Of a stretch of 30,890 nucleotides of DNA, positions 18,871 through 26,954 are shown one piece after another (the stretch's first letter is position 1; every line of letters starts with the position of its first letter). Source of the stretch: a virus; the IMG/VR virus record IMGVR_UViG_3300025769_000056, positions 1 to 30,890 of that record; one strand, given 5' to 3'. The position numbers and the translations under genes are program-made. The notes below the pieces were generated by a model. That model was not told the DNA's origin. It searched no databases and worked only from the letters and a program-made list of their open reading frames with translations.

Positions 18871-20586
18871 TTATAAAGTTGTTAAGGCGATACATTCGCT
18901 ATCAGTTAATGCCGTTGGGAAAGTTAAAACTTGGTTCACGCTTTTTCTAAAATCACCTCTATATCCAATGTATTCCAGTGCCGCAGTTGCATCTGCCCAT
19001 TTTACGGCAGAAGAATACTTAAGCACTCCATTAACATAAGCCTTGACTGAAGTACCTTCCCATTTTACAAGCATCTTGTATCTGCTTAAAGTGTTATCTA
19101 AATAAATTGAAGTGAAACTTGACAATCTTAAAGCAAGTCTTGCTCTTCCATCGGGTTCAGTAGCAACCTCAATAGCAGTTGAACTTGGAAATCCACTTGT
19201 TGCTGAATAATGAAAACCATCATTTGATGCATCTCTTGATGTAGCAGTAGTTAATCCTCTATCAAAGTCCAAGAAGAATGTGCCTTGCTCAAGACTCGTA
19301 AGACCCGATATCTGCTCATTCATCGCATCACCACTTCTCGTTACACTTGAACCATATGTTGGTATATATGAGGTAGGGTAAGAGCCGACTTCCATTTGTG
19401 CTCCGTATATGTATAAACCATCTCCCGAAGAACCAGCACCACTTGATGTGGTTATTTCAAGACCCGCACTTGATGAAGTAGTAAGACACTCACCGCTTAT
19501 AATACATCTATACCAATCATTTTCCATTGGTTCAATCGTTCCGCTTCCGCTTGTTACTTCACCCGTTGAAAGGTTAAAGGTTGCAGAGGCAGACCAAATA
19601 GAGGGAGCATTTGTTCCAAGTATAACAGATGTTTTTTCTCCCGCTTTTACGAATACACTTGCCGTATAATCCGTACCGCTTGTCATTGAAATGCTTTGAA
19701 ATCTAACAAAGTGTTGACCTGTATCTGCATTTTCCTCGTACCGATAAGCATTAACAACACCTTCAGGAGAGGTTATTGAATTAGCGGTTAAAGAACCCCT
19801 AAACACTTGCCAACTTCCAAAGTATTCGCTATTAGGAAATAAATTACTCCGTTGAGGCTCAAGTAAAAGAGAAGGACACGAAGCACCACCCGAATAGTCA
19901 AGGCGAGGCATATCCTCCAAGATACCTGCTTGTGCAGTAGATGCTCCTGTTTCAATGTAGTCAGTTGCTGCCATTGAGCGTTCTACTTGTGCATCTTGAA
20001 TATAGATATTACCACTTGTACCGCTTGTATCACTATCCGCAATAGCAGGGTAAATCCGAATTGTTCCTGAAAAAGCATCTTGATAGGTCATTGTACAACG
20101 ATACCAACCTCCACCTACACTTGTTATTGTAGCATCAATAGTTAAGAAAAGGTCTCCAATAGTACCATTGGACAAATCAAAGTATGCAGAAGCATTACCT
20201 CCCTTTAATAATCGTATCCACGATACTGAACCTGCTTTAGCATATACACTATAAGTAGCAAGACCTGCATCAACATTGATTTGTACTCTACCTGCATCTG
20301 CCGTTTTTTCTATCAACCACGCATCGCTGCTTCCATCGTACCCTGCTTGGTTAGATGTGAGGCTTGAACCAATACTTGTCCAAGAACTAAATGTATTAGA
20401 ATACAGCAAGAGATTCTCTCTACCCTTCTCAATTAACCCATTAACATCTACCCTCGTAGCAGCAAGATTTGAACCCCTACTAAAAGTAAAATCTCCACTA
20501 CCATCAGTAGGTCTAATACTATACAACTTACCATCCTTGTAAGCAGAGGGTATCATTGCTAATGATGCATCCTTATATAAACTCAT
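18871..20586 (-). CDS. Tail fibre / receptor-binding protein 1 (571 aa)
   Basis: Same plan as the downstream paralogue: N-terminal MSLYKDASLAMIPSAYKDGK, a first beta sandwich ending IYIQDAQVERSMAATDYIET, then LLLEPQRSN, a second sandwich ending IYGAQMEVGSYPTSYIP TYGSSVTR, and a LamG-like C-terminal domain (VKAYVNGVLKYSS) closing FPTALTDSECIALTTL. The two C-terminal domains differ more than the rest. The start overlaps the preceding gene by ATGA. I infer a gene duplication followed by change of the binding domain. Confidence 0.85.
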   Translation of the reverse strand: MSLYKDASLAMIPSAYKDGKLYSIRPTDGSGDFTFSRGSNLAATRVDVNGLIEKGRENLLLYSNTFSSWTSIGSSLTSNQAGYDGSSDAWLIEKTADAGRVQINVDAGLATYSVYAKAGSVSWIRLLKGGNASAYFDLSNGTIGDLFLTIDATITSVGGGWYRCTMTYQDAFSGTIRIYPAIADSDTSGTSGNIYIQDAQVERSMAATDYIETGASTAQAGILEDMPRLDYSGGASCPSLLLEPQRSNLFPNSEYFGSWQVFRGSLTANSITSPEGVVNAYRYEENADTGQHFVRFQSISMTSGTDYTASVFVKAGEKTSVILGTNAPSIWSASATFNLSTGEVTSGSGTIEPMENDWYRCIISGECLTTSSSAGLEITTSSGAGSSGDGLYIYGAQMEVGSYPTSYIPTYGSSVTRSGDAMNEQISGLTSLEQGTFFLDFDRGLTTATSRDASNDGFHYSATSGFPSSTAIEVATEPDGRARLALRLSSFTSIYLDNTLSRYKMLVKWEGTSVKAYVNGVLKYSSAVKWADATAALEYIGYRGDFRKSVNQVLTFPTALTDSECIALTTL

Positions 20587-20897
20587 AATATCTCGTTCAA
20601 TTCGTTAATAGTACAGGTTCTTGCTTCCGTTGATCCTGATGCCGTCTCGACTCTCAAGTCGTAGGCATCAAAAAGTTGACGGCCTCGATCGGCCTGGGGA
20701 TATCTACGCAGTTGCTTGGAGACGCATTCGAATGCTTCCATTGTTGCTCCGTCTGCTAGAGCCCTGTTTTGGAAACCTGCCGGTTCCAAGATATAAAACA
20801 TTGCACTTCCCCAACCTATTTGGTTGGTGAAGGCATCGCCACTTCCCCACCAGGTAGAGCCGTAGATTGAGCCGTAGCCCTTTTCATCAGTTGCCAT
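20583..20897 (-). CDS. Small structural protein, possible fibre attachment (104 aa)
   Basis: The product begins MATDEKGYGSIYGSTWWGSG, then hydrophobic and helical segments and RRYPQADRGRQLFDAYDLRV. The Gly/Ser/Trp/Tyr-rich N-terminus is typical of virion proteins. It stands between a neck protein and the fibres, coupled to the fibre by ATGA. No family recognised with confidence; a fibre connector or head decoration is possible. Confidence 0.7.
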   Translation of the reverse strand: MATDEKGYGSIYGSTWWGSGDAFTNQIGWGSAMFYILEPAGFQNRALADGATMEAFECVSKQLRRYPQADRGRQLFDAYDLRVETASGSTEARTCTINELNEIL

Positions 20898-20976
20898 TCT
20901 TATTCTCTATCTTTTTCAGGTACACTTTGAGCTTCCTGATGTTTTTAACTTTTGGTGTAGTCTTGTATTTCTTCAT
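20887..20976 (-). CDS. Possible basic micro-ORF (29 aa)
   Basis: MKKYKTTPKVKNIRKLKVYL continues to KKIENKNGN. It starts in a TAATG overlap with the neck gene and ends over the start of the 104-aa gene, filling an otherwise empty 78-bp gap exactly. The Lys content is high. Translation is plausible, function unknown. Confidence 0.45.
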   Translation of the reverse strand: MKKYKTTPKVKNIRKLKVYLKKIENKNGN

Positions 20977-21476
20977 TACAGCATCCATCCGCTAAATGTG
21001 CTATCCTTTAGTGGGTATATGTCTTCATTGTTGTTCGTGTTGTATTCCGGATACGTGCTTTGATTGAAGCTCATATGATCTATGAAGCGTCTGGTGTAGT
21101 ATTCGGCTAGGTTTCTCTCCTTCTCGATCAGGAAGGATAGATCCTCACGTGATGCTGTCTCTCCGTTCTCTACCTGGCGCTTGTAGATACCTCCGTTGCT
21201 CGCCGTGAAGGCGGCAAACGGTAGGTACTCTGTCATTGCCCAATGGATCAGCATTGGTTGGACGTAGGTGTCCACTAGCGTTTGGTAGTCTCCGGTTAAG
21301 GTCCCGGCGATAATATCGTTCGAGATCTTCTCGTATAACTTGGTCCCAAGGTACTGCTGTATGTGTACTTCCTGGGCGATCTTTATGAATTGGATGAACT
21401 TGTCCGTGTCGACGTTCCCCGAGAGGAACGTGTTTCGGACCAGGTCGTCTCTTCTTATGAATAGTGCTGTAGCCAT
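20976..21476 (-). CDS. Neck / head completion protein (DUF6712-like)
   Basis: The 166-aa protein is mostly helical, with a characteristic QYLGTKLYEKISNDIIAG stretch followed by YQTLVDTYVQPMLIHWAM and EYLP. This recalls the head-completion/adaptor group (gp6-like, DUF6712) of Bacteroidota phages that sits under the portal. It directly follows the portal gene with a one-base overlap. The family name is from memory; the neck role is supported by order. Confidence 0.75.
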   Translation of the reverse strand: MATALFIRRDDLVRNTFLSGNVDTDKFIQFIKIAQEVHIQQYLGTKLYEKISNDIIAGTLTGDYQTLVDTYVQPMLIHWAMTEYLPFAAFTASNGGIYKRQVENGETASREDLSFLIEKERNLAEYYTRRFIDHMSFNQSTYPEYNTNNNEDIYPLKDSTFSGWML

Positions 21477-23248
21477 TAGATACCTGGTTGAATGTCTTTA
21501 GGACTCTTCGGATTGATGAATCCTTTGTTCTTCATTTTGTTTGGAGCGACACTTACCTTGTTCGGGTTTGACGGTGGATTGAATCCTGCACGTCTAGCTT
21601 CGCTTCTGCTGACCGTTTTTGCATTAGGTGAGCTTGGATCCGGTTTGACACCATTGCGGCTCATATAGGTCTTTCTAAACCATTTGTGGTGGCATCTTGG
21701 TCCGCCTTTGTATAGCCATATGCTGTAGGTGTCGGCTCCGTAAGGGCCGAACCCGGCATTGACCACCTTGTTGTCTAGAGATACGATATCCTCCTTACGG
21801 TATACCTTGTTTGCTGATACCATCTTCTTGCAGAACTCTCTGCTGTCAGCTCCTGCTTTATTTGGTGCGTATTGGTATCTCACTAGGAATTGGACGCCGT
21901 TTTTCTCGTCGTCTTGCTCGCTCTTCGCACGTGGACGTGCTGTCCCTGTGCTCGCTAGGCCGATCATCTTGTCCAGGGCCTCTTCCTGATCGTAGTCGAC
22001 CTCTCTCTCGTCTACTAACTCCCACTCCTCTTCATTGATCTCCTCGCCTAGGTCGATGAGCTCATCTACGAAGTTGTCGTAGCCTTTCGGCATCTCCGAT
22101 AGGCAAGTGGAGAGCTTCTCTCCTGTTTCCTTCTCTGTTTCTTCTTTTGTTGCTGCTGCGCTTCTATCTGTAAACTCTAGAGGCTGGAGCGTTTTGAAGT
22201 ATAGGTCCAGGTTGATGTCGTTTATTGCTAGGATCTTATCGATTGCATCGAGGATCTGCTCCTGGAACGGACGGATAACCGTGTTGTCGAATAGCAGTGT
22301 TGCTGTTTCAATCTCCTCGGCGTTGTTTCCTAGTCCGCTGTTGTCTTTGATCCCTAGGAGCATTGGCGATGTCACCCGGTGTGATACCATCAGCTTCTGC
22401 ATTGCTTCTCCGGAGAGGAACTCGTATTGTTGTGCTGCGTCCGATAGTTGTACCGGATCGATTGTCGCTGCAAGTTCCTTGCTCTCGTTAAAGGCAATGA
22501 TCGCTCTACCGGCATTGCTTGATCCTGACCACTTGTCTAGGATGCGTCTCTCTATCAGGAGACGCTCTTCCTCGTCAGGTACTCCGTTGTTAAAGTTGAT
22601 CAACATCGATGGTGCCATACCGTTTTTGATGTTGTTCAGGTGGTAGTTGGCTACCTCTTCCTCTAGCTCGGCGTAAGGTAGTCCTCCTTGGTAGTCTACC
22701 GGGCTGTAGTAGTAGTATCCTGCTTTGTACGGACGTACTACCAGGATCTCTAGGTTCTCGGAGCTGCAACCGAACGCTGGGATGCGTTCCGGCTTGTGTT
22801 GTGGTCCGACCTTGGTCCAATCTGCTGCGTGGTAGTAGGCTTTGATCTCTCCGTCGTCATCCATCTTCTCTGCACGCAGGGTTTGGATAGGCATATGCTC
22901 TACTTGTGCGACTCTTCGGTCCGCACTGTAGATCACTTGGAAAGCACATTGTCCCATCATTTTTAGATCGGCTGTTACCTTCTTCAGGCAGCTTGGGTGA
23001 ATCAGCGAACGCATTTGGGCGTATTCTGACGGCTTTTTGGAGCTGTCTGTAGCGTCCAGGCCTTTACCGTATATTAAGTCGCTTACAGCGTTTATAATAG
23101 CGTTGTTCGTAGGGCTGCCGTTGTATCTGTCTATCAGGTATTGATAGTAGTTGTTATCTTCACCGTATTCAACGTACTCTTTGTTGCGTTGCTCAATGAC
23201 AGCAGGTCTAGTATAGCTAGATAGGTTGATGCTGTGTACCTTCATCAT
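21476..23248 (-). CDS. Portal protein with C-terminal MuF-like/CHH domain (590 aa)
   Basis: Residues 1 to about 400 fit a siphovirus portal: NNAIINAVSDLIYGKGL early, a helical stem region, PMLLGIKDNSGLGNNAEEIE and then the FDNTVIRPFQEQILDAIDKI helix. An acidic linker (EEINEEEWELVDEREVDYD) leads to a C-terminal domain (about 430-590) with SREFCKKMV, YGADTYSIWLYKGGPRCHHK and an SRSEARRAGF segment. Its Cys and His spacing resembles a MuF-type minor head domain or a zinc site. The portal forms the dodecamer through which DNA passes. It is somewhat long because of this fusion. The start is in ATGA overlap with the 111-aa gene. Confidence 0.88.
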   Translation of the reverse strand: MMKVHSINLSSYTRPAVIEQRNKEYVEYGEDNNYYQYLIDRYNGSPTNNAIINAVSDLIYGKGLDATDSSKKPSEYAQMRSLIHPSCLKKVTADLKMMGQCAFQVIYSADRRVAQVEHMPIQTLRAEKMDDDGEIKAYYHAADWTKVGPQHKPERIPAFGCSSENLEILVVRPYKAGYYYYSPVDYQGGLPYAELEEEVANYHLNNIKNGMAPSMLINFNNGVPDEEERLLIERRILDKWSGSSNAGRAIIAFNESKELAATIDPVQLSDAAQQYEFLSGEAMQKLMVSHRVTSPMLLGIKDNSGLGNNAEEIETATLLFDNTVIRPFQEQILDAIDKILAINDINLDLYFKTLQPLEFTDRSAAATKEETEKETGEKLSTCLSEMPKGYDNFVDELIDLGEEINEEEWELVDEREVDYDQEEALDKMIGLASTGTARPRAKSEQDDEKNGVQFLVRYQYAPNKAGADSREFCKKMVSANKVYRKEDIVSLDNKVVNAGFGPYGADTYSIWLYKGGPRCHHKWFRKTYMSRNGVKPDPSSPNAKTVSRSEARRAGFNPPSNPNKVSVAPNKMKNKGFINPKSPKDIQPGI

Positions 23249-23580
23249 ATGGTTATGTATTCATTGGCGTTAGCCTTTTCGTAGCTTTCGTATTGTCCCT
23301 GGTTTACCGTGTATTCTTCCAGGTCCGTTTGGTCCGTACAGAAGATGTTTCCTCGGTAGATTTCACTTCCTCCTTGAGACACAACAAAATAGTAAAAAAT
23401 TCCTTCGGCAAAAGTAAAAGTTCCGGTCAGGTTTATATGGTTTCCTGATACTACCGGTGTGAGCGTTTGCTCTTGTGACGTGTTTGTTGATTCGTTTGTC
23501 ACGGTCACCGTCACCTGATCCGTGGTGTAGGATCTTGGTGTGATCTTCAGGAGTTGATTGTCAGTCTTTACTATGTGCAT
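23245..23580 (-). CDS. Small beta-rich structural protein (111 aa)
   Basis: I chose ATG 23580 (MHIVKTDNQLLKITPRSY) over the longer frame at 23613, whose start is inside a terminator. The product alternates hydrophobic and Thr/Ser residues (VTVTVTNESTNTSQ, then GTFTFAEGIFYYFVVSQGG), so is a small beta sandwich, ending in an acidic helix. It precedes the portal and is preceded by the 17-nt start motif. It may be a tail or head decoration protein. No family named. Confidence 0.75.
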   Translation of the reverse strand: MHIVKTDNQLLKITPRSYTTDQVTVTVTNESTNTSQEQTLTPVVSGNHINLTGTFTFAEGIFYYFVVSQGGSEIYRGNIFCTDQTDLEEYTVNQGQYESYEKANANEYITI

Positions 23581-23594
23581 ATATAAATAACTGA
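23578..23594 (-). promoter_or_regulatory. 17-nt start-codon motif, copy 2
   Basis: Minus strand TCAGTTATTTATATATG, ending in the start codon at 23580 and identical to copy 1 except for one base. It follows a strong terminator by 17 bases, so transcripts for portal and fibres need either readthrough or a promoter in this short gap; the motif could be that promoter. Confidence 0.6.
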
Positions 23595-23611
23595 AAATTT
23601 CGGTTTTGTGC

Positions 23612-23642
23612 AAAAAAAAGGGACGGCCGTTATAGCCGTCCC
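23612..23642 (-). terminator. Intrinsic terminator after the tail tube gene
   Basis: GGGACGGC pairs with GCCGTCCC around a 7-nt loop and is followed on the minus strand by eight T. It lies 26 bases after the tail tube stop. Confidence 0.92.
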
Positions 23643-23667
23643 CTGTGTTTACTAACTCTTAAGCTGA

Positions 23668-24219
23668 TTAAGAGTTCGTTCCTTCAGTTACTGTAACTGT
23701 AGATGTACTCAATCCACCGAATGGATCTGCTGCTGTTGCTCCGTTTACGAAGTTAGCAGGAAGCACCTCCTGGGCACTGAATGTCAAAGTGTAACCTGAT
23801 AGGTCACCCATTGCCGCTCCTGTAACAATCGTTCCGCCGGTTACCTCTGCTCCGTGCTCTAGACCTACAGAGAACAAGTTGTCATTGTAGTCTTGTACGA
23901 AGATCTGTGGACGACCGTAAGCAAGTAGCTTGATCTCATTGTGGTCCTCCTTGCTTAATTTCGGCAAGGTGATGTTCAACGTCTGCTCGAAGAACGTTGT
24001 TCCGTTCTCTCTGCTTGAGTTGATTGATTGTTCGAATGAGCTGTTTCCTTTAAGCTCATACTTGTATACCGTGAAGCTCGCAGAGAAGTCTGTGATCTCA
24101 CCGTCTGTTCCTAGGGTTGCTGTACCAGGATCTCCATAGTCAGCAAAGTAGACAGCCGTGATTCCACCTACTACGTCCTTACAGGGTGCCTTACGGCCTT
24201 GTGTTAAATCGCACGCCAT
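23668..24219 (-). CDS. Major tail (tube) protein
   Basis: The 183-aa product starts MACDLTQGRKAPCKDVVGGI and is beta-rich, with KYELKGNSSFEQSINSSREN, TFFEQTLNITLPKLSKEDHN and an Ala/Gly/Thr-rich C-terminus. Its size, beta content, position after the capsid gene, and an isolated high-output type transcript unit (terminators on both sides) fit the protein that stacks into the tail tube. Two Cys near the N-terminus are unusual for a tube protein. No catalytic motif. Confidence 0.82.
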   Translation of the reverse strand: MACDLTQGRKAPCKDVVGGITAVYFADYGDPGTATLGTDGEITDFSASFTVYKYELKGNSSFEQSINSSRENGTTFFEQTLNITLPKLSKEDHNEIKLLAYGRPQIFVQDYNDNLFSVGLEHGAEVTGGTIVTGAAMGDLSGYTLTFSAQEVLPANFVNGATAADPFGGLSTSTVTVTEGTNS

Positions 24220-24240
24220 TGTTTCTTTCTTTTTTTTCGT

Positions 24241-24280
24241 TTAATAAAAAAGGGCAGACAGGCTTTTGCCCACCTGCCCT
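24241..24280 (-). terminator. Intrinsic terminator after the major capsid gene
   Basis: A 13-bp stem with three G-U pairs (AGGGCAGGTGGGC with GCCTGTCTGCCCT), an AAAA tetraloop and a minus-strand TTTTTATT tract. It starts 24 bases after the capsid stop. There is no obvious promoter between it and the tail tube gene, so it probably acts by partial termination. Confidence 0.9.
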
Positions 24281-24303
24281 TCTATCTATCTATGTCCTAT
24301 TGA

Positions 24304-25224
24304 TTAGGTGTAGTATACGATGTCTGCACCGATGCCGTACTGAACACCTGCAGTGAAACGCATTACCACACGAACGTTTTGTGATCCGTCCAAGTCAGCC
24401 ATATCGATGAGCTTAACTTCGTTATGATCAGCCAACAATCCTGTACCGAAGAACAAGTTGCTCTTCTGTGCAGCTACGACTTCGTTATCAGCCATACCTG
24501 GAGCTACGAACAATTTAACGCCGTCAAAAGCCAAGTCTTGACCGTTGAACCAAGTTGTTCCTTCGTTACGCACACCATTGCTGCCTAAACCTGAAGCACC
24601 GAAGCCACCTAACGCACGAACGTATGCACGTGCTACGTTGCTTGATACGTACAAGTACAAGTCTTCTTTGCCGTATACTGCTGTCGGGATAGCATCTACT
24701 ACTTTACCCAATTCAGTGATTACGTTTGCTGCAGTTACTGAAGTACCTGTTACGTCGATTACGTCAGCGTCTGCTGCTAGCAATGTAGTGAAGCCGTCGA
24801 ACTCACCTGCGTTAGCAGTTACACCGGTCCAGATGTTCTCTTCTGTCTTCTGTGCTACCTTTGCAATTACGTGACCCAATAAGAAGTCAGCGAAGCTAGG
24901 AGGCAAGCTATCAAATGCGCTGTAGCCCATTTGTACTGCTTCCCAGTCATTACGGAAGTCTTTCTTACATAATTCCAAGTTTACCTGGAACTCTTCTGGT
25001 TGCAAGATGCGCTCTGCTAAAGTCACTGTTGACTGATCTGCAAAGTCACAAGCTGCGTCTTTTACCAATGCGTTAGTAGAAAGAGTTTTCATTACTTCTT
25101 TGTACTTCACGTTTGGCTTAACGGTGATACCACCGCCTTCGATTGTGTCCGCACTTAAAAGAGCGGCCGATACGTACTTACCTGCAAATTCGCCAGCGTA
25201 AGTTGTAGTAATAGATGTTGCCAT
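24304..25224 (-). CDS. Major capsid protein (HK97 fold)
   Basis: The 306-aa protein has a flexible N-terminus (MATSITTTYAGEFAGKYVSA), a central helical part (AVQMGYSAFDSLPPSFADFL, then GHVIAKVAQKTEENIWTG), and beta strands towards the C-terminus with GVKLFVAPGMAD, KSNLFFGTGLLADHN and VVMRFTAGVQYG. The order spine helix, P-domain strands, A-domain matches HK97-type capsids of about 300 aa. Codon choice appears more uniform than in neighbours, as expected of an abundant protein. It follows protease, scaffold and three small paralogues and is followed by a strong terminator. Confidence 0.93.
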   Translation of the reverse strand: MATSITTTYAGEFAGKYVSAALLSADTIEGGGITVKPNVKYKEVMKTLSTNALVKDAACDFADQSTVTLAERILQPEEFQVNLELCKKDFRNDWEAVQMGYSAFDSLPPSFADFLLGHVIAKVAQKTEENIWTGVTANAGEFDGFTTLLAADADVIDVTGTSVTAANVITELGKVVDAIPTAVYGKEDLYLYVSSNVARAYVRALGGFGASGLGSNGVRNEGTTWFNGQDLAFDGVKLFVAPGMADNEVVAAQKSNLFFGTGLLADHNEVKLIDMADLDGSQNVRVVMRFTAGVQYGIGADIVYYT

Positions 25225-25245
25225 TTCTATTCGTTTTTGATTAAA

Positions 25246-25629
25246 TTATAAGTTGTATTTGTTGATTATGTCTTCTGCCTTTCCTCTTGCTTCATCAGCA
25301 ATCATCATTGCACGTGACGCTTGATCTACAGCTGGAACATCAACACCTAGTTCTTTTGCCGCTGCTTGAAGTTTATCGATGTCCGACTCAAGATCGTTTT
25401 GATCACGATCAAGGGCTTCTGCTAATTGCTTTAGATCTACATATACTCCATACGCACGGTCCATATGTTGTTCAAAGTCTAAAATCAGATCTTCTAATTC
25501 TCCTGCGTCATTAATTAGGATATCTGTGTTTTTTTCAAGCTCGTCTACCGCAGATAGCTTTACTTCCTGTGACGCTAGCTCTTCTTGTGGTTTGGTCATC
25601 TCTGACCAAAGTCTTGTTAGTGCTTTCAT
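25246..25629 (-). CDS. Candidate internal head protein, paralogue 3 (127 aa)
   Basis: The product begins MKALTRLWSEMTKPQEELAS and is then a single long helical region rich in Asp, Glu, Ala and Leu. It shares with the two genes upstream the N-terminal M-K...W8-S-E-M and an EELA..[KE]V[KE]LS..[DK]ELEK block at residues 16-33, after which they diverge. An N-terminal tag conserved over variable helical bodies, next to protease, scaffold and capsid genes, is the arrangement of capsid-targeted internal proteins in other phages. Function is inferred. Tail chaperone or scaffold subunits are alternatives. Confidence 0.75.
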   Translation of the reverse strand: MKALTRLWSEMTKPQEELASQEVKLSAVDELEKNTDILINDAGELEDLILDFEQHMDRAYGVYVDLKQLAEALDRDQNDLESDIDKLQAAAKELGVDVPAVDQASRAMMIADEARGKAEDIINKYNL

Positions 25630-25631
25630 TC

Positions 25632-26015
25632 TTAAATCTTTTTATACAATTCGTATACTTCATTAAACACTTTTCGAAGACTATCACGTCTTTCATATGC
25701 ATCGTCTACTTCCGGAATCGGGCCGTCGTATCCAAGTGCTTCAGCAGCTTTCATTGCTTCTCTGATTACTGTTTCTATATCACTGTCTATCGCTTCAGCA
25801 TATTGTAGCTCGTTACCAACATTTTCAGCTGCTCTATTCAATGCTTGCATTGCATTTTCAATTTCACCTTGTGAATCTCGTAGATCCATTTGAATATCTT
25901 TAGCAGCCTGGGTTAGCTTTTCAAGTTCTTTAAGGATCGATAGTTCTACTTTATGTGTTGCAAGCTCTGCTTTCTTTGCGGCCATCTCTGACCAGATCTT
26001 TTCTACCTGTTTCAT
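25632..26015 (-). CDS. Candidate internal head protein, paralogue 2 (127 aa)
   Basis: It starts MKQVEKIWSEMAAKKAELAT and matches paralogue 3 without gaps over residues 1-33 (W8, S9-E10-M11, V23-E24-L25-S26, E30-L31-E32-K33), then becomes a different amphipathic helical body (QGEIENAMQALNRAAENVGN) ending in Tyr/Arg-rich KVFNEVYELYKKI. The 12 bases TGGTCAGAGATG are identical in the two genes. Equal length to paralogue 3 supports recent duplication. There is a 2-bp gap to the next gene. Confidence 0.75.
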   Translation of the reverse strand: MKQVEKIWSEMAAKKAELATHKVELSILKELEKLTQAAKDIQMDLRDSQGEIENAMQALNRAAENVGNELQYAEAIDSDIETVIREAMKAAEALGYDGPIPEVDDAYERRDSLRKVFNEVYELYKKI

Positions 26016-26016
26016 C

Positions 26017-26370
26017 CTAGATTGATTTTAGTGCAGCGATTGCTGTTTTGCCGTTCTTACTCATATCACGGAAGGCAGTCTTCATCTGTTTAAGATTACG
26101 CATTGCGTTTGCTGCTTTCTTTGCCTCTTCATCAATACCTAATTGCTTCACTTGAGCTTGAAAGTCTTTTAGCTTACCTTCCATTTCCGTGATGCTCTTT
26201 AACGTATTTTCTGCTTCAGATGTACCTGCTTGAACGATCTTTAGTGCCTGGTTGATGTAGCCTGTATCAAAACTAATAGACTTGAAGAAGTCGTTTGCGT
26301 CATCAGCAACACTTAACTCGACCTGCTTCAAGGTCGAGAGTTCAGTCCATACTTTCTCTACTTGCTTCAT
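26017..26370 (-). CDS. Candidate internal head protein, paralogue 1 (117 aa)
   Basis: The N-terminus MKQVEKVWTELSTLKQVELS repeats the tag of paralogues 2 and 3 with six residues fewer before V-E-L-S (17-20). The body is helical, with FDTGYINQALKIVQAGTSEA and a basic C-terminal third (NAMRNLKQMKTAFRDMSKNG). It therefore carries the most basic end of the three, which could contact packaged DNA. The start shares a base with the scaffold-like stop. Confidence 0.75.
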   Translation of the reverse strand: MKQVEKVWTELSTLKQVELSVADDANDFFKSISFDTGYINQALKIVQAGTSEAENTLKSITEMEGKLKDFQAQVKQLGIDEEAKKAANAMRNLKQMKTAFRDMSKNGKTAIAALKSI

Positions 26371-26954
26371 TAACGCTGTGAGATTTTAGCGAGCACTCGG
26401 TCCAAGGTAGTTGCTTTCGCTTGGTGAGCAAATGATTTCATACTTGCTGGTTGCTTCGCTTCCGGGTTAGCTTTGATTGGCTTCGCTGCTGGCTGTGCTG
26501 ATAGCTCTTGCTTTGGCTCTTCTTTAGCCATCTCCTCTTCTTTTGGAGCCATCATACCTTTGATCTCTTCGATCATTCCTTTGAGCTCGTCGATTGCTGC
26601 TCCTAGCTCTTCTTTTGTAGCGTATGCCATCTCTTCTTCTTTTACTTCTTCTTCTGCTGCTTCTACTTCTTCTTCTGCAACCGGCTCTTCTTCACCACCT
26701 TCACGGATCTCGGCAATGATGCCTTCCTCCGCTACGATCAATGTCATACCGTTTTCAAGCTCGTAGTCACCAATCGGTAGAGCCACTCGCTCGTCTTCCG
26801 TTACGATGAATACAGTTTCGCCTGCTTCAAAGGCTTCTGCTTCGATTACTGTTCCGTTCTCGAGCTTCATTTGCTCGAGCTTTACTTCTTCCTGTGCAGA
26901 CAAATCTACGTTAAGCAGATTTGCGATTTTGTTTAGAGTCTCTGTCGCTTTCAT
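26370..26954 (-). CDS. Acidic scaffold-like protein (194 aa)
   Basis: The protein has a small N-terminal domain (MKATETLNKIANLLNVDLSA, then IEAEAFEAGETVFIVTEDER), a central run dominated by Glu (EEEPVAEEEVEAAEEEVKEE), a helix (KEELGAAIDELKGMIEEIKG), a Lys/Pro/Ala/Gln-rich linker and a basic C-terminal end (HQAKATTLDRVLAKISQR). Acidic, low-complexity middle plus basic C-terminus that can touch the capsid subunit is typical of head scaffolds. It lies between protease and capsid genes. V-D-L-S at 16-19 matches the motif in the neighbours. The start carries the third copy of the 17-nt motif. Confidence 0.75.
   Translation of the reverse strand: MKATETLNKIANLLNVDLSAQEEVKLEQMKLENGTVIEAEAFEAGETVFIVTEDERVALPIGDYELENGMTLIVAEEGIIAEIREGGEEEPVAEEEVEAAEEEVKEEEMAYATKEELGAAIDELKGMIEEIKGMMAPKEEEMAKEEPKQELSAQPAAKPIKANPEAKQPASMKSFAHQAKATTLDRVLAKISQR

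Noticed and set aside
23581-23613. Start of the 122-aa version of the gene at 23245
   Set aside because: The upstream ATG lies within a terminator's U-tract; the ATG at 23580 carries the shared 17-nt motif.
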